Shown: positions 23,653 through 33,291 of the stretch, one piece after another
How the letters are laid out: every line of letters begins with the position of its first letter
Numbering within the stretch: position 1 is the stretch's first letter
DNA from: Actinotignum sanguinis
Lineage (GTDB): Bacteria; Actinomycetota; Actinomycetes; Actinomycetales; Actinomycetaceae
DNA: 64,000 nt
Assembly (NCBI RefSeq): GCF_003957255.1
Contig: NZ_QDIE01000003.1
Coordinates: 1 to 64,000 of the forward strand
Direction: 5' to 3'
Translations under genes and position numbers: made by a program
Notes under the pieces: generated by a model
The model's database searches: none
Told to the model about the DNA's origin: nothing
The model's input: only the letters and a program-made list of their open reading frames with translations

Positions 23653-23993
23653 TGGCGAAGATTAAGAAGGATGATCTCGTCCAGGTTATCGCCGGGCGCG
23701 ATAAGGGGATGCAGGGTCGCGTGCTGTCCGTTGACACCAAGCGTGATCGCGTGATCGTGGAAGGCGTCCAGCGCGTGAAGAAGCACGTGCGCGTGGGGCA
23801 GACCTCGCGGGGCGGCACCACCGGCGGTATCGAAACCGTCGAGGCACCCATTCACATTTCGAACGTTGCCCTCGTTCACGATGGCAAGCCGATTCGCGTG
23901 GGCTACCGTGAGGTAGAAGTTGAGCGCGATGGCAAGAAGAAGATTGTCCGTGAGCGCATCGGACGCCGCGGCGGGAAGGAAATCGAACTGTGA
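23652..23993 (+). CDS. rplX: 50S ribosomal protein L24 (uL24)
   Basis: Assembly-initiating KOW-domain protein, 113 aa. The KOW motif is [20 protein letters not shown] (residues 7-26). Translationally coupled at both ends: ATG 23652 overlaps rplN and its TGA overlaps the GTG of rplE. Confidence 0.97.
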   Translation: MAKIKKDDLVQVIAGRDKGMQGRVLSVDTKRDRVIVEGVQRVKKHVRVGQTSRGGTTGGIETVEAPIHISNVALVHDGKPIRVGYREVEVERDGKKKIVRERIGRRGGKEIEL

Positions 23994-24541
23994 GCGATAC
24001 CCCCCGTCTCAAGGTGAAGTACCGGGAACACATCATCCCGGAACTCCAGGAAGAATTTAAGTACGTCAACGTTAACCAGGTTCCCAAGATCGTCAAGGTC
24101 GTGGTGAATATGGGCGTGGGTGATGCTGCGCGCGATTCCAAGGTGCTCGACGGCGCCGTCGCTGATATGACGGCGATTACCGGCCAGAAGCCGATGATCA
24201 CCAAGGCCAAGAAGTCCATCGCGCAGTTTAAGCTGCGTGAGGGCCAGGCCATCGGGTGCTTCGTGACCATCCGCGGCGACCGCATGTGGGAGTTCCTTGA
24301 CCGGCTGATTTCCACCGCGCTGCCGCGTATCCGCGACTTCCGCGGCCTTTCGCCCAAGCAGTTTGACGGCAACGGGAACTACACCTTCGGTTTGACCGAA
24401 CAGACCGTGTTCCACGAGATCGACCAGGACAAGATTGATCGCGTGCGCGGTATGGACATCACCGTGGTGACCTCTGCCGGGAGCGACGACGAAGGGCGCG
24501 CTCTTCTCAAGCATCTCGGATTCCCCTTCAAGGAGGCCTAA
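23990..24541 (+). CDS. rplE: 50S ribosomal protein L5 (uL5)
   Basis: 5S rRNA-binding central protuberance protein, 183 aa. [14 protein letters not shown] (about residue 37), [18 protein letters not shown] and the [21 protein letters not shown] end are standard. GTG 23990 overlaps the end of rplX by 4 bases. Two bases separate it from rpsN. Confidence 0.98.
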   Translation: MSDTPRLKVKYREHIIPELQEEFKYVNVNQVPKIVKVVVNMGVGDAARDSKVLDGAVADMTAITGQKPMITKAKKSIAQFKLREGQAIGCFVTIRGDRMWEFLDRLISTALPRIRDFRGLSPKQFDGNGNYTFGLTEQTVFHEIDQDKIDRVRGMDITVVTSAGSDDEGRALLKHLGFPFKEA

Positions 24542-24543
24542 AT

Positions 24544-24729
24544 ATGGCAAAGACCGCTCTGAAGCAAAAGGCCGCCGGTAAGCAGAAGTTCGCCGTTCGT
24601 GCGTACACCCGTTGCAACCGGTGCGGCCGTCCGCATTCCGTTTACCGCAAGTTCGGCCTGTGCCGTATTTGCCTGCGTGAGTTGGCCCTGCGCGGCGAAC
24701 TCCCCGGTGTTAAGAAGTCCAGCTGGTAA
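24544..24729 (+). CDS. rpsN: 30S ribosomal protein S14, zinc-binding type (uS14)
   Basis: Short 61-aa S14 with a zinc ribbon: CNRCG (about residue 24) and CRIC (about residue 40). This is the zinc-dependent (C+) form normally encoded in the spc operon. Actinobacteria often carry a zinc-independent paralogue elsewhere; none is in this window. ATG 24544 is two bases after rplE. Confidence 0.97.
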   Translation: MAKTALKQKAAGKQKFAVRAYTRCNRCGRPHSVYRKFGLCRICLRELALRGELPGVKKSSW

Positions 24730-24783
24730 AGACTACGTCGCAGGTCCATCGGAAACCGCGACGAGGAAGGGCCACAGCCCAAA

Positions 24784-25182
24784 ATGACAATGACTGACCC
24801 AATCGCAGACATGCTGACGCGTCTGCGTAACGCCAATTCGGCGTTCCATGAGTCGGTGTCTATGCCGTACTCCAAGATTAAGTCCCATATCGCGGACATC
24901 TTGAAGCGCGAAGGCTACATCGACTCCTACGAGGTGGAGAGCGCCCAGGTGGGCAAGACCCTCACCCTCACGTTGAAGTACGGATCTAACCGTGAACGCG
25001 CCCTCGCTGGCGTCCGGCGCATCTCGAAGCCGGGCCTGCGCGTTTACGCGAAGTCCACCAACCTGCCGCGCGTTCTCGACGGCCTGGGTGTGGCTATTTT
25101 GTCCACCTCCTCCGGCCTTATGACGGACCGTGAGGCCAAGGATAAGGGCGTTGGCGGGGAAGTCCTCGCTTACGTCTGGTAA
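24784..25182 (+). CDS. rpsH: 30S ribosomal protein S8 (uS8)
   Basis: Central-domain assembly protein, 132 aa. [18 protein letters not shown] start and the [26 protein letters not shown] end are typical. In E. coli S8 is the spc operon repressor; no matching mRNA site was recognised here. Confidence 0.98.
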   Translation: MTMTDPIADMLTRLRNANSAFHESVSMPYSKIKSHIADILKREGYIDSYEVESAQVGKTLTLTLKYGSNRERALAGVRRISKPGLRVYAKSTNLPRVLDGLGVAILSTSSGLMTDREAKDKGVGGEVLAYVW

Positions 25183-25200
25183 TGGGAAGTAGGTGCAATA

Positions 25201-25737
25201 ATGTCTCGAATTGGTAGGCTTCCCATCGCTATCCCCAGCGGCGTCGATGTGTCGGTTTCCGGCCAGAACGTCACTGTCAAGGGCCCCAAGGGTCAGCTCG
25301 AGCTCTCGGTAGCCGAGCCGATCGCGGTCAATGTTGATGACAATACGGTTCTGGTGACCCGGCCGAATGACGAGCGCGAATCGCGTTCGCTGCACGGCCT
25401 GACCCGCACCCTCGTTGCGAATATGGTCGAGGGCGTCACCAACGGGTACAGCAAGGCGATGGAAATCGTCGGAACCGGGTACCGCGTGGTCGCCAAGGGC
25501 TCTGACCTCGAATTCTCGCTGGGCTACTCCCACACGATTCTTTTCGAAGCTCCGGAAGGTATCACCTTCACCGTAGCCACCCCGACCAAGTTCACGGTCT
25601 CGGGTATCGATAAGCAGCTCGTGGGCGAAACCGCCGCGAAGATTCGCAAGCTTCGTAAGCCCGAACCCTACAAGGGCAAGGGCGTCAAGTACGCTGACGA
25701 AGTTATTCGTCGCAAGGCTGGAAAGGCTGGTAAGTGA
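25201..25737 (+). CDS. rplF: 50S ribosomal protein L6 (uL6)
   Basis: Large-subunit protein near the factor-binding site, 178 aa. [17 protein letters not shown] start and [18 protein letters not shown] near the C-terminus are diagnostic. The TGA overlaps the rplR ATG by one base. Confidence 0.98.
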   Translation: MSRIGRLPIAIPSGVDVSVSGQNVTVKGPKGQLELSVAEPIAVNVDDNTVLVTRPNDERESRSLHGLTRTLVANMVEGVTNGYSKAMEIVGTGYRVVAKGSDLEFSLGYSHTILFEAPEGITFTVATPTKFTVSGIDKQLVGETAAKIRKLRKPEPYKGKGVKYADEVIRRKAGKAGK

Positions 25738-26108
25738 TGGCTGTTACCATCAAGGGCAAGGGCAAGTACATCGCTCGTGCGCGCCGCCACTTCCGGTTGC
25801 GCAAGCGTATTTCCGGTACCGCCGCGCGGCCGCGTCTCGTGGTCTCGCGTTCCAACCGCCACATTTACGCCCAGGTTATCGACGACGTCGTGGGTCGCAC
25901 TCTCGCGGCCGCCTCGTCCTACGAAGCTGACCTGCGCGAAGCGGAGGGTACCAAGACAGAAATCGCGCGGAAGGTCGGCGAACGTGTCGGTCAGCGCGCC
26001 AAGGACGCTGGGATCAGCGCCGTGGTCTTCGACCGCGGTGGCAACCAGTACCACGGTCGCGTTGCAGCTGTCGCCGAAGGTGCGCGCGAAGCTGGACTCG
26101 ATTTCTAA
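25737..26108 (+). CDS. rplR: 50S ribosomal protein L18 (uL18)
   Basis: 5S rRNA-binding protein, 123 aa. ATG 25737 is preferred over GTG 25734 because it forms the common TGATG coupling with rplF and gives the usual length. [29 protein letters not shown] and [24 protein letters not shown] are conserved. Confidence 0.96.
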   Translation: MAVTIKGKGKYIARARRHFRLRKRISGTAARPRLVVSRSNRHIYAQVIDDVVGRTLAAASSYEADLREAEGTKTEIARKVGERVGQRAKDAGISAVVFDRGGNQYHGRVAAVAEGAREAGLDF

Positions 26109-26131
26109 CGGCTGAGGAAAGGCAGAGGAAA

Positions 26132-26836
26132 ATGGCTGCAGAGCAGCAGGATCCGGCCCAGAACGGCCGGGAAAATCGCAACGAAGGTCGTCGCGGACGC
26201 CGCGATAACCGTCGTGATAACCGCCGTGACAACCGTCGCGGTGAAGAAAAGAACGCTTATATCGAGCGCGTGGTGACCATTAACCGCGTTGCGAAGACGG
26301 TCAAGGGTGGCCGCCGGATGTCCTTCACCGCTCTCGTGGTGGTGGGCGACGGCAATGGCCTCGTGGGTGTCGGCTATGGCAAGGCCCGCGAAGTTCCCGC
26401 CGCTATCGCTAAGGGTACCGAGGAAGCGAAGAAGAACTTCTTCCGCATCCCGCGTATCGCGCGGACTATCCCGCACGTGGTGCAGGGCGAAGACGCCGCC
26501 GGCGTCGTGCTGCTGCGCCCGGCCGCTCCCGGTACCGGCGTAATTGCCGGCGGCCCGGTGCGTGCCCTCATGGAGTGCGCGGGTATTCACGATGTGCTCT
26601 CCAAGTCGCTCGGTTCCTCGAACGCGATCAATATCGTGCACGCCACCGTGGCTGCCCTCAAGCAGCTCGAGCAGCCCGAAGCGGTTGCTGCCCGGCGTGG
26701 GCTCCCCATCGAGCGTGTTGTCCCCGAAGCTATGCTGCGGGCGCGCGCCGAAGCGGAAGCCAAGGAACGCGAGATCGAAGAGGCCGAAGCCGCCAAGGCG
26801 GAAAATGAGGCCGCGGCCGCGGGAGTTGGTGCGTAA
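26132..26836 (+). CDS. rpsE: 30S ribosomal protein S5 (uS5)
   Basis: mRNA-entry and decoding-fidelity protein, 234 aa. The conserved core starts near residue 43 ([20 protein letters not shown]). Before it is a disordered extension with a three-fold Arg-Asp-Asn repeat (RRDNRRDN..., residues 22-37), encoded by near-identical CGTGATAACCG-type units. A Glu/Ala-rich tail follows the core. Such extensions are common in actinobacterial S5. The TAA overlaps the rpmD start. Confidence 0.97.
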   Translation: MAAEQQDPAQNGRENRNEGRRGRRDNRRDNRRDNRRGEEKNAYIERVVTINRVAKTVKGGRRMSFTALVVVGDGNGLVGVGYGKAREVPAAIAKGTEEAKKNFFRIPRIARTIPHVVQGEDAAGVVLLRPAAPGTGVIAGGPVRALMECAGIHDVLSKSLGSSNAINIVHATVAALKQLEQPEAVAARRGLPIERVVPEAMLRARAEAEAKEREIEEAEAAKAENEAAAAGVGA

Positions 26837-27018
26837 TGGCAAATCTTAAGATCACCCAGGTCAAGGGTGTTGTTGGTGCGATCCAGCGCCAGAAGGACAC
26901 CCTGCGCACGCTCGGGCTGCGTAAGATCGGGCAGTCCGTTGTGCGCGAGGATACCCCCGAGGTGAAGGGCATGGTTCGCGCCGTGGCTCACCTCGTTACC
27001 GTGGAGGAGGTTGACTAA
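26836..27018 (+). CDS. rpmD: 50S ribosomal protein L30 (uL30)
   Basis: 60-aa large-subunit protein. [29 protein letters not shown] covers nearly the whole fold. Overlaps rpsE and rplO by one base at either end, so all three are probably translated together. Confidence 0.97.
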   Translation: MANLKITQVKGVVGAIQRQKDTLRTLGLRKIGQSVVREDTPEVKGMVRAVAHLVTVEEVD

Positions 27019-27494
27019 TGGCGGAAACGGAAAAGGATTCCATCATTAAGCTGCACGACCTGCGTCCGGCTCCGGGTTCGAACAAGGCGAAGATTCGCGT
27101 TGGTCGCGGTGAAGGATCCAAGGGTAAGACGTCCGGCCGCGGTACCAAGGGTACCCGGGCGCGTAATACCGTGCGTCCCGGTTTCGAAGGTGGCCAGATG
27201 CCGCTGCATATGCGCCTTCCGAAGCTGCGTGGTTTCAAGAACCCGTTCCGGGTTGAATACCAGGTCGTTAACGTTTCGGCGCTCGGCGAGCTCTTCCCGG
27301 AAGGTGGGAAGGTAACCTCTGCGGATCTCGTGGCCAAGGGTGCGGTTCGCAAGAACTCCCCGGTCAAGGTTCTCGGAACCGGTGAGATTTCCGTCAAGCT
27401 CGACGTCGAAGTGGAAGCGTGGTCGAACTCGGCTAAGGAAAAGATCGAGGCTGCCGGGGGTTCTATCTCCGCGCCGCAGGTCGAATCCAAGTAA
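27018..27494 (+). CDS. rplO: 50S ribosomal protein L15 (uL15)
   Basis: Late-assembly large-subunit protein, 158 aa. The Gly-rich basic N-terminal half is typical ([21 protein letters not shown] near residue 30, then [21 protein letters not shown]). Last gene before a strong terminator, so the S10-spc transcript probably ends here and secY is expressed separately. Confidence 0.98.
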   Translation: MAETEKDSIIKLHDLRPAPGSNKAKIRVGRGEGSKGKTSGRGTKGTRARNTVRPGFEGGQMPLHMRLPKLRGFKNPFRVEYQVVNVSALGELFPEGGKVTSADLVAKGAVRKNSPVKVLGTGEISVKLDVEVEAWSNSAKEKIEAAGGSISAPQVESK

Positions 27495-27566
27495 TACGCG
27501 CTGGCCGCACGGCCACCGTTTGACTGAGCACTCACCCACACTCTGTGGATGAACAGTGCGAAATTT

Positions 27567-27603
27567 GCTCGTCCCCGCTATTATGGCGGGGGCGAGCTTT
27601 TTT
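27567..27603 (+). terminator. Rho-independent terminator between rplO and secY
   Basis: 12-bp stem (GCTCGTCCCCGC 27567-27578 with 27586-27597, one G-U pair), 7-nt loop, then TTTTTT (27598-27603). The gap to secY (27604-27775) also holds a small hairpin (27622-27639) and the repeated GCAGCGTTGC (27614, 27651), but no promoter strong enough to call. Confidence 0.9.
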
Positions 27604-27775
27604 CTGGGCGCAGGCAGCGTTGCTGAAAGATTGCTTTCAGTGGCGAATACGCAGCGTTGCCAGTGCGCCGTCGTGCGTACTTTCCCCGAAAATACGCTTG
27701 TCCCCATTTCCGTCACCCGACGGTTCTCGACGATAACGGACTGCCCCGCGCGATCCGTCACCATCAGGAGGAATC

Positions 27776-29071
27776 TTGATTAAGGCTTTCGCAGCTGCTT
27801 TCCGCACCCCGGATCTGCGCCGCAAGCTGCTTTTCACCATGATGATTATGGTGATTTACCGCTTGGGTAGCTTCATCCCGGCTCCGTTCGTGAGCCTGAG
27901 CAATATTCGGGAGTGCACCACGCAGCAATCGGGCGCGCAGGATCTCATCGATATGCTCAACCTGTTCTCAGGCGGCGCGATGATGCAGCTTTCCGTTTTC
28001 GCCCTGGGAATTATGCCCTATATTACGGCCTCGATTATTGTGCAGCTGCTGCGTGTGGTCATTCCGCGTTTCCAGGAACTGCATAAGCAAGGCCAATCGG
28101 GTACCGCGAAGCTGACGGAATACACCCGCTACCTCACCATCGGGCTGGGCCTGCTCCAGTCCTCGGTCGTGGTAGCAACCGCGAACTTCACCCTGTTCGC
28201 CGGCTGTAAAGAACCGGTGATTCCGAACGCCACCTGGTGGACCTACACCATGACCATCCTCGCCATGACGGCCGGCACCGGCCTCATCATGTGGATGGCG
28301 GAACTCATCACCGAACGCGGGGTGGGCAACGGCATGTCCATCCTCATCTTCACCGGTATTTGCGCCGGTTTCCCCTCGATGATGGGTCAGATCTACGCCG
28401 GGCACGGGGTGGGCACCCTTCTCATCGTCATTGCGGTCTTCGCTCTCATCACCCTGGTTGTTACCTTCGTGGAGCAGTCCCAGCGCCGCATCCCTGTGCA
28501 GTACGTCAAGCGCGTTATTGGCCGGCGCACCTACGGCGGGTCCACCACGTACCTGCCTATCAAGATCAATATGGCGAACGTTATCCCGGTGATCTTCGCG
28601 TCCTCAATCCTCATGCTCCCCACGATGATCTCCACGTTCGGAAATCAGAATTCTTCCTGGGTGGTCTGGATTCAGCGCAATTTCCAGCACAACGGCTGGG
28701 CCTACATCCTCACCTACGCGCTTCTCACTTTCGCCTTCACCTTCTTCTACACCTCGATCGCTTTCGACACGGACGAAGTCGCGGACAATATGAAGAAGTA
28801 CGGTGGCTTCATTCCGAATGTGCGCGCGGGTAAGCCCACTGCGGATTATCTCCACTTCGTCTCTAATCGCCTCACGTGGGTGGGCGCCACCTACCTCACC
28901 ATCGTGGCCCTCATCCCGCTGCTGCTCTTCAGCGCGCTCGGTATTGTGCAGTCCGGTTTCGGCGGCACCTCCATCATGATTCTGGTGGGTGTGGGCCTCC
29001 AGACCGTCAAGGACATCAACGCCCAGCTCCAGCAGCGCCATTACGAAGGCTTCCTCGGCGGTATCCGCTAA
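27776..29071 (+). CDS. secY: Protein translocase subunit SecY
   Basis: Channel-forming subunit of the Sec translocon, 431 aa, about ten predicted membrane helices. The first is near residue 20 (LLFTMMIMVIYRLGSFI). Conserved GIMPYITASIIVQLL (TM2) and QSQRRIPVQYVKR (cytoplasmic loop C4, near residue 240) are present. Start TTG 27776 follows CAGGAGGAAT. Separated from the ribosomal operon by a terminator, it leads a secY-adk-map transcript. Confidence 0.98.
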   Translation: MIKAFAAAFRTPDLRRKLLFTMMIMVIYRLGSFIPAPFVSLSNIRECTTQQSGAQDLIDMLNLFSGGAMMQLSVFALGIMPYITASIIVQLLRVVIPRFQELHKQGQSGTAKLTEYTRYLTIGLGLLQSSVVVATANFTLFAGCKEPVIPNATWWTYTMTILAMTAGTGLIMWMAELITERGVGNGMSILIFTGICAGFPSMMGQIYAGHGVGTLLIVIAVFALITLVVTFVEQSQRRIPVQYVKRVIGRRTYGGSTTYLPIKINMANVIPVIFASSILMLPTMISTFGNQNSSWVVWIQRNFQHNGWAYILTYALLTFAFTFFYTSIAFDTDEVADNMKKYGGFIPNVRAGKPTADYLHFVSNRLTWVGATYLTIVALIPLLLFSALGIVQSGFGGTSIMILVGVGLQTVKDINAQLQQRHYEGFLGGIR

Positions 29072-29142
29072 CGCGGCCTCGCCCCCTCTTTCCGGCGGGG
29101 CGCAGGCGCGCTCCGCACCGATAACACAGAAAGGTGCCACTC

Positions 29143-29718
29143 ATGTCAGTACGTTTGATTTTGGTTGGCCCCCCGGGCGCGGGCAAAGGCACCCAGGCGG
29201 CCGGTATTGCGGAGCGTTACGGTATCCCGGCTATTTCCACCGGTGATCTTTTCCGCGCGCATGCCAAGGCTCAGGATGAACTGGGGCGCCTGGCCGCCTC
29301 CTACTCGGAAAAGGGCGAGCTGGTTCCCGATTCTGTTACGAACCAGATGGTGGAGGAGCGCCTAGGTGAAGCCGATGCGGCTGCCGGTTTCCTCCTGGAT
29401 GGCTATCCGCGCAATCTCGATCAGGTGAGCGCCCTCGACGCCATGCTCGGTGAGAAGAACGTGGACGCCGTGGTGGAACTGCAGGCCGACGACGACGTGG
29501 TGGTCCAGCGCCTGCTCGGGCGCGCCCAGGAACAGGGCCGGGCTGATGATACGGAAGAGGTTATCCGCCACCGCATCGAGGTCTATCACGCCACCACCAA
29601 GCCGATTATCGATGCCTACGCCAGCCGCGGGCTCGTGGTGTCCGTCAACGGCCTGGGCACCGTGGAGGAAGTTGCTGCCGCTATTGATAGCGCGCTGAGC
29701 GATTTCTTGGGCCGGTAG
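29143..29718 (+). CDS. adk: Adenylate kinase
   Basis: Interconverts ATP + AMP and 2 ADP, 191 aa. P-loop GPPGAGKGTQ at about residue 8; the AMP-binding region includes STGDLFR and LDGYPRN. It is the short form lacking the zinc-type LID insert, as is usual in actinobacteria. ATG 29143 is chosen over an in-frame GTG at 29134 because AGAAAGG lies 8 nt upstream of the ATG and MSVRLILVGPPG is the family N-terminus. map follows 8 bp later. Confidence 0.97.
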   Translation: MSVRLILVGPPGAGKGTQAAGIAERYGIPAISTGDLFRAHAKAQDELGRLAASYSEKGELVPDSVTNQMVEERLGEADAAAGFLLDGYPRNLDQVSALDAMLGEKNVDAVVELQADDDVVVQRLLGRAQEQGRADDTEEVIRHRIEVYHATTKPIIDAYASRGLVVSVNGLGTVEEVAAAIDSALSDFLGR

Positions 29719-29726
29719 GCGCAGCA

Positions 29727-30551
29727 ATGATTAATCTTCGTTCCGAGGCGGATATTCTGGGCATGCGCCAGGCAGCTCTGGTGGTGCGCGCGATTCACGA
29801 TGACCTGCGGGCCCACGTGGCAGCCGGGATGTCGACGGCGCAGCTCGACCAACGCGCCAAAGCGGTCTTGGAGGCACACGGAGCCGTCTCGAATTTCTAC
29901 GGGTATTACGATTACCCGGCCCAGACCTGCATCTCGGTGAATAACACCGTGGTGCACGGTATTCCCAGCGAAGAAGAAATCCTGGAGCCGGGGGACCTGG
30001 TCTCCTTTGACTGCGGGGCTCTTCTCAACGGCTGGAATGGCGACTCCTGCTTTTCCATAGTCCTCCCGGGTGGGGATGAGAAGCAGATGGCTGCCCGCCA
30101 GCGACTCTCCGACATCACGGAAGAGTCCATGTGGGTGGGTATTGCGGCGATGGCGACCGGGAAATTTGTATCTGATATCGGGGCGGCCATTGATGATTTT
30201 GTGGTGAGCCAGGATCCCGAACCGGGTATTGTTGAGGAATTCACCGGGCACGGGATTGGGCGCGCCATGCACGAAGATCCCACGGTCTTCAATTACCGCA
30301 CCCGCGGGCGCGGGCCCCGCCTCAAGGCTGGCATGGTGCTGTGTATCGAGCCGATTCTTACCGCCGGCTCCCAGGAGAACATCACTCTGGCCGATGGTTG
30401 GACGGTGAAAACCGCCGACGGCCAGGATGCCTGCCATTGGGAAAGCCAAATCGCGAAGCACGCCGGTGGTATTTGGGTGCTCAACGAACCCGATGGGGGA
30501 GCGGCCCGCCTCGCGAAGTACGGAGTGGTTCCGGTTCCTCTCGGGGACTAG
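29727..30551 (+). CDS. map: Type I methionine aminopeptidase
   Basis: Removes N-terminal methionine from new proteins, 274 aa, no N-terminal SH3 extension. Metal ligands fit the family: Asp in SFDCGALLNGWNGD (about residues 93-105), His in GHGIGRAMHEDP (about 175), Glu in VLCIEPIL (about 208) and a later Glu in CHWESQIAKH (about 238). Start ATG 29727 is 8 bp after adk, the classic secY-adk-map order. Closed by a 12-bp hairpin. Confidence 0.96.
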   Translation: MINLRSEADILGMRQAALVVRAIHDDLRAHVAAGMSTAQLDQRAKAVLEAHGAVSNFYGYYDYPAQTCISVNNTVVHGIPSEEEILEPGDLVSFDCGALLNGWNGDSCFSIVLPGGDEKQMAARQRLSDITEESMWVGIAAMATGKFVSDIGAAIDDFVVSQDPEPGIVEEFTGHGIGRAMHEDPTVFNYRTRGRGPRLKAGMVLCIEPILTAGSQENITLADGWTVKTADGQDACHWESQIAKHAGGIWVLNEPDGGAARLAKYGVVPVPLGD

Positions 30552-30633
30552 GCTGCGCCGTCGTACCGCTTCGCAGCTGGCACGCGATTCCGGTGTTGCG
30601 GCCGCGCCTCGCATACACGTGATCCATAACATC

Positions 30634-30662
30634 GAAGCCGCCCCTTACGTAGGGGCGGCTTC
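30634..30662 (+). terminator. Hairpin after map
   Basis: Perfect 12-bp stem (GAAGCCGCCCCT 30634-30645 with 30651-30662), 5-nt loop, no U-run. It overlaps the -35 of the infA promoter candidate. Confidence 0.6.
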
Positions 30663-30674
30663 GTGCAGTAGTAT
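30645..30674 (+). promoter_or_regulatory. Candidate promoter for infA-rpmJ-rpsM-rpsK
   Basis: TTACGT (30645-30650), 18-bp spacer, TAGTAT (30669-30674). It would give a leader of about 90 nt before infA. It overlaps the right half of the map hairpin. Confidence 0.4.
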
Positions 30675-30769
30675 TGAACGTCGGTGCCGTGTGCCTGTAT
30701 GGCGCACGCCTGCGCACCGATTTTGATGCCCCGCACAATCCGGTGCGGGCAACACTGTTAGCGAGGAAC

Positions 30770-30991
30770 ATGGCGAAGAAAGACGGCGTCATCGAAGTTG
30801 AAGGTAGCGTGATTGAAGCGCTGCCCAACGCGATGTTCAAGGTCGAGCTGGAAAACGGGCACGAAGTTCTGGCCCATATTTCCGGCAAAATGCGTCAGCA
30901 CTACATTCGTATCCTGCCCGAGGATCGGGTGGTTGTAGAGCTCACGCCCTATGACCTGAACCGCGGGCGGATTGTCTACCGCTACAAGTGA
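30770..30991 (+). CDS. infA: Translation initiation factor IF-1
   Basis: OB-fold factor that binds the A site during initiation, 73 aa, exact family length. ATG 30770 is preferred over upstream in-frame starts because [20 protein letters not shown] is the universal N-terminus and GCGAGGAAC precedes it. Ends [14 protein letters not shown]. rpmJ starts 19 bp later. Confidence 0.97.
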   Translation: MAKKDGVIEVEGSVIEALPNAMFKVELENGHEVLAHISGKMRQHYIRILPEDRVVVELTPYDLNRGRIVYRYK

Positions 30992-31010
30992 TCAACAAGG
31001 AAAGTTATTC

Positions 31011-31127
31011 ATGAAGGTCAAGCCGAGCGTTAAGCGCATTTGCGATAACTGCAAGGTCATTCGGCGCCACGGTCGCGTCATGGTGATCTGCAGCTCGAAT
31101 CCGCGCCATAAGCAGCGTCAGGGCTAA
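31011..31127 (+). CDS. rpmJ: 50S ribosomal protein L36 (bL36), zinc-binding form
   Basis: 38-aa protein with the zinc ligands CDNC near residue 11 and a later Cys...His (VICSSNPRH). This is the zinc-dependent C+ form. ATG 31011 follows AAGGAAAG. Normal position between infA and rpsM. Confidence 0.96.
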   Translation: MKVKPSVKRICDNCKVIRRHGRVMVICSSNPRHKQRQG

Positions 31128-31254
31128 ATGCCCCGTTGCACAAGCACTGTTAGCCGCAAGGCAACCCCCGGTCCGGAGGCCGGGGCTCACGGAATAGAGA
31201 CCCGTGGGAACAGCAGTGCCCGACACCTCCGGCATAACTAAGGGAGCTAAGAAA

Positions 31255-31629
31255 TTGGCACGTCTCTCCGGCGTTGATCTCCCCCGCGAAAAGCGGATTG
31301 AGATCGCGCTTACTTACATTTTTGGCATTGGACGCACCCGCGCCCACGAGACCCTCGCCGCTACCGGGGTGAACCCGGATACCCGCGTGCGCGATCTCAC
31401 TGAAGACGATCTGGTGAAACTCAAGAACCATATCGACGAGAACTACAAGGTTGAAGGCGACCTGCGCCGCGAAGTCCAGGCTGATATTCGCCGCAAGATC
31501 GAAATCGGTTCGTACCAGGGCCTGCGTCACCGTCGCGGCCTGCCCGTGCACGGGCAGCGCACCAAGACCAACGCGCGCACCCGCAAGGGCCCCAAGCGCA
31601 CCGTGGCCGGTAAGAAGAAGGCCAAGTAG
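31255..31629 (+). CDS. rpsM: 30S ribosomal protein S13 (uS13)
   Basis: Head protein contacting P-site tRNA and bridging to L5, 124 aa. TTG 31255 is chosen because [21 protein letters not shown] is the conserved start and AAGGGAG lies about 8 nt before it; an in-frame GTG upstream would add non-conserved residues. Ends [14 protein letters not shown] small GC hairpin (31166-31185) lies in the rpmJ-rpsM gap. Confidence 0.97.
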   Translation: MARLSGVDLPREKRIEIALTYIFGIGRTRAHETLAATGVNPDTRVRDLTEDDLVKLKNHIDENYKVEGDLRREVQADIRRKIEIGSYQGLRHRRGLPVHGQRTKTNARTRKGPKRTVAGKKKAK

Positions 31630-31658
31630 GCTTCGTCGTAGTTCAGGAGAAATAGATT

Positions 31659-32069
31659 ATGGCTCGTCAGACTCGTTCTGCTAACGCCGGTGCGCGCCGT
31701 CCGCGTCGCAATCAGCGTCGTAATGTCACCGTGGGTCAGGCCCACATTAAGTCCACCTTCAATAACACCATCGTGTCCATCACCGATCCCACCGGTGCGG
31801 TTATTGCTTCCGCTTCCTCCGGGATGGTTGGCTTCAAGGGCTCGCGTAAGTCGACTCCCTACGCCGCGCAGCTCGCTGCGGAAAATGCCGCGCGTCAGGC
31901 CATGGAACAGGGCATGAAGAAGGTTGACGTATTCGTCAAGGGTCCGGGTTCCGGGCGCGAAACTGCGATCCGTTCCCTGACCGCCTCCGGGCTGGAAGTC
32001 ACCTCCATTTCCGATGTGACTCCGCAGGCCTTCAACGGGTGCCGCCCGCCCAAGCGCCGTCGCGTCTAG
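31659..32069 (+). CDS. rpsK: 30S ribosomal protein S11 (uS11)
   Basis: Platform protein near the E site, 136 aa. [34 protein letters not shown] and the ending [11 protein letters not shown] are diagnostic. Usually rpsD follows here in actinobacteria; in this genome rpoA follows after a 189-bp gap with two hairpins. Confidence 0.98.
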   Translation: MARQTRSANAGARRPRRNQRRNVTVGQAHIKSTFNNTIVSITDPTGAVIASASSGMVGFKGSRKSTPYAAQLAAENAARQAMEQGMKKVDVFVKGPGSGRETAIRSLTASGLEVTSISDVTPQAFNGCRPPKRRRV

Positions 32070-32087
32070 TTGCGGCGCGGTGCGTTG

Positions 32088-32137
32088 CGGCGTCGCCTTT
32101 GTAGGTACGACGCCGGCGCAGAGGCCACGGCCTCTGC
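32088..32137 (+). terminator. Two hairpins between rpsK and rpoA
   Basis: First stem: CGGCGTCG (32088-32095) with CGACGCCG (32108-32115), made of two inverted copies of the dispersed GGCGTCGTAC-like motif. Second stem: GCAGAGGCC (32118-32126) with GGCCTCTGC (32129-32137). No U-run. Probably a terminator or attenuator ahead of rpoA, in the place where rpsD is often found. Confidence 0.5.
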
Positions 32138-32258
32138 GGCACCCCTCCCAGGGCGCGAGCTTTGACAGGAAAAGCCGTGCCCGCACCTCGCGGACAGACA
32201 GAGTTTCGCGAGGGTACGCAAACCTCATATAGCGGTTGTTTGCGGAAAGGAAAGAATC

Positions 32259-33260
32259 GTGCTCATTGCACAACGTCCCGTTCTGAGTGAAGAGAAGATC
32301 TCCGAATTCCGCTCCCGGTTCGTCCTCGAGCCGCTCGAGCCCGGATTTGGGTACACGCTGGGTAATTCCCTGCGCCGTACCCTGCTGTCCTCCATCCCCG
32401 GTGCTGCGGTCACGTCGATCCGCATCGATGGGGTGCTCCATGAGTTCTCCACCATCCCCGGTGTGAAGGAAGATGTTGCGGAAATCATCCTCAACCTCAA
32501 GGAACTTGTTGTCTCCTCGGATAACGACGAACCGGTCCTCATGTACCTGCGGAAGACCGGCCCGGGCGAAGTGACCGCCGCGGATATCACCCCGCCGGCG
32601 GGCGTGGAAATCCTCAACCAGGATCTCCATATCGCCACCCTCAATGACAAGGGCAAGCTCGAAATCGACCTCACGGTTGAACGCGGGCGCGGGTATGTTT
32701 CCGCGGCTCTCAACAAGGGCGATAACGATGAGATCGGCCGCATTCCGATTGACTCGATCTACTCGCCGGTGCTCAAGGTTTCCTACAAGGTGGAAGCCAC
32801 CCGTGTGGAACAGCGCACCGACTTTGATCGCCTCGTGGTTGATGTGGAAACCAAGGAATCGACGACGCCGCGGGACGCTCTCGCCTCTGCCGGCAAGACC
32901 CTCGTGGAGCTCTTCGGCCTGGCCGTGGATCTCAATGACGAAGCCGAAGGCATCGAAATTGGTCCGGCTCCGGTCACCGAGCAGCGCTCCTCGGATCTGC
33001 AGCGTCCGATCACCATCCTCAACCTGCCGGCACGTTCCCAGAACTGCCTGCAGCGCGAAGGTATCCATACCATTGGGGAACTGGTGCAGCGCTCGGAAGC
33101 CGATCTGCTCGATATTCGCAACTTCGGGGCGAAGTCCATCGATGATGTCAAGGATGAACTGGCGAAGATGGACCTGAGCCTCAAGGATTCCGGATCGAGT
33201 TTCCTCGGTGGCGGATTCGATGACTACGGGATGCAGTTCAGCGACGATTCTCAGGCCTGA
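32259..33260 (+). CDS. rpoA: DNA-directed RNA polymerase subunit alpha
   Basis: Scaffold subunit that dimerises to start RNA polymerase assembly, 333 aa. The N-terminal domain has [28 protein letters not shown] (residues 25-52). The C-terminal domain that contacts UP elements and activators is complete ([36 protein letters not shown], residues 265-300). Start GTG 32259 follows GGAAAGGAAAG. rplQ lies 31 bp downstream. Confidence 0.99.
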   Translation: MLIAQRPVLSEEKISEFRSRFVLEPLEPGFGYTLGNSLRRTLLSSIPGAAVTSIRIDGVLHEFSTIPGVKEDVAEIILNLKELVVSSDNDEPVLMYLRKTGPGEVTAADITPPAGVEILNQDLHIATLNDKGKLEIDLTVERGRGYVSAALNKGDNDEIGRIPIDSIYSPVLKVSYKVEATRVEQRTDFDRLVVDVETKESTTPRDALASAGKTLVELFGLAVDLNDEAEGIEIGPAPVTEQRSSDLQRPITILNLPARSQNCLQREGIHTIGELVQRSEADLLDIRNFGAKSIDDVKDELAKMDLSLKDSGSSFLGGGFDDYGMQFSDDSQA

Positions 33261-33291
33261 GCAGCCACATAATTTACTAGGAGAGTAGACA

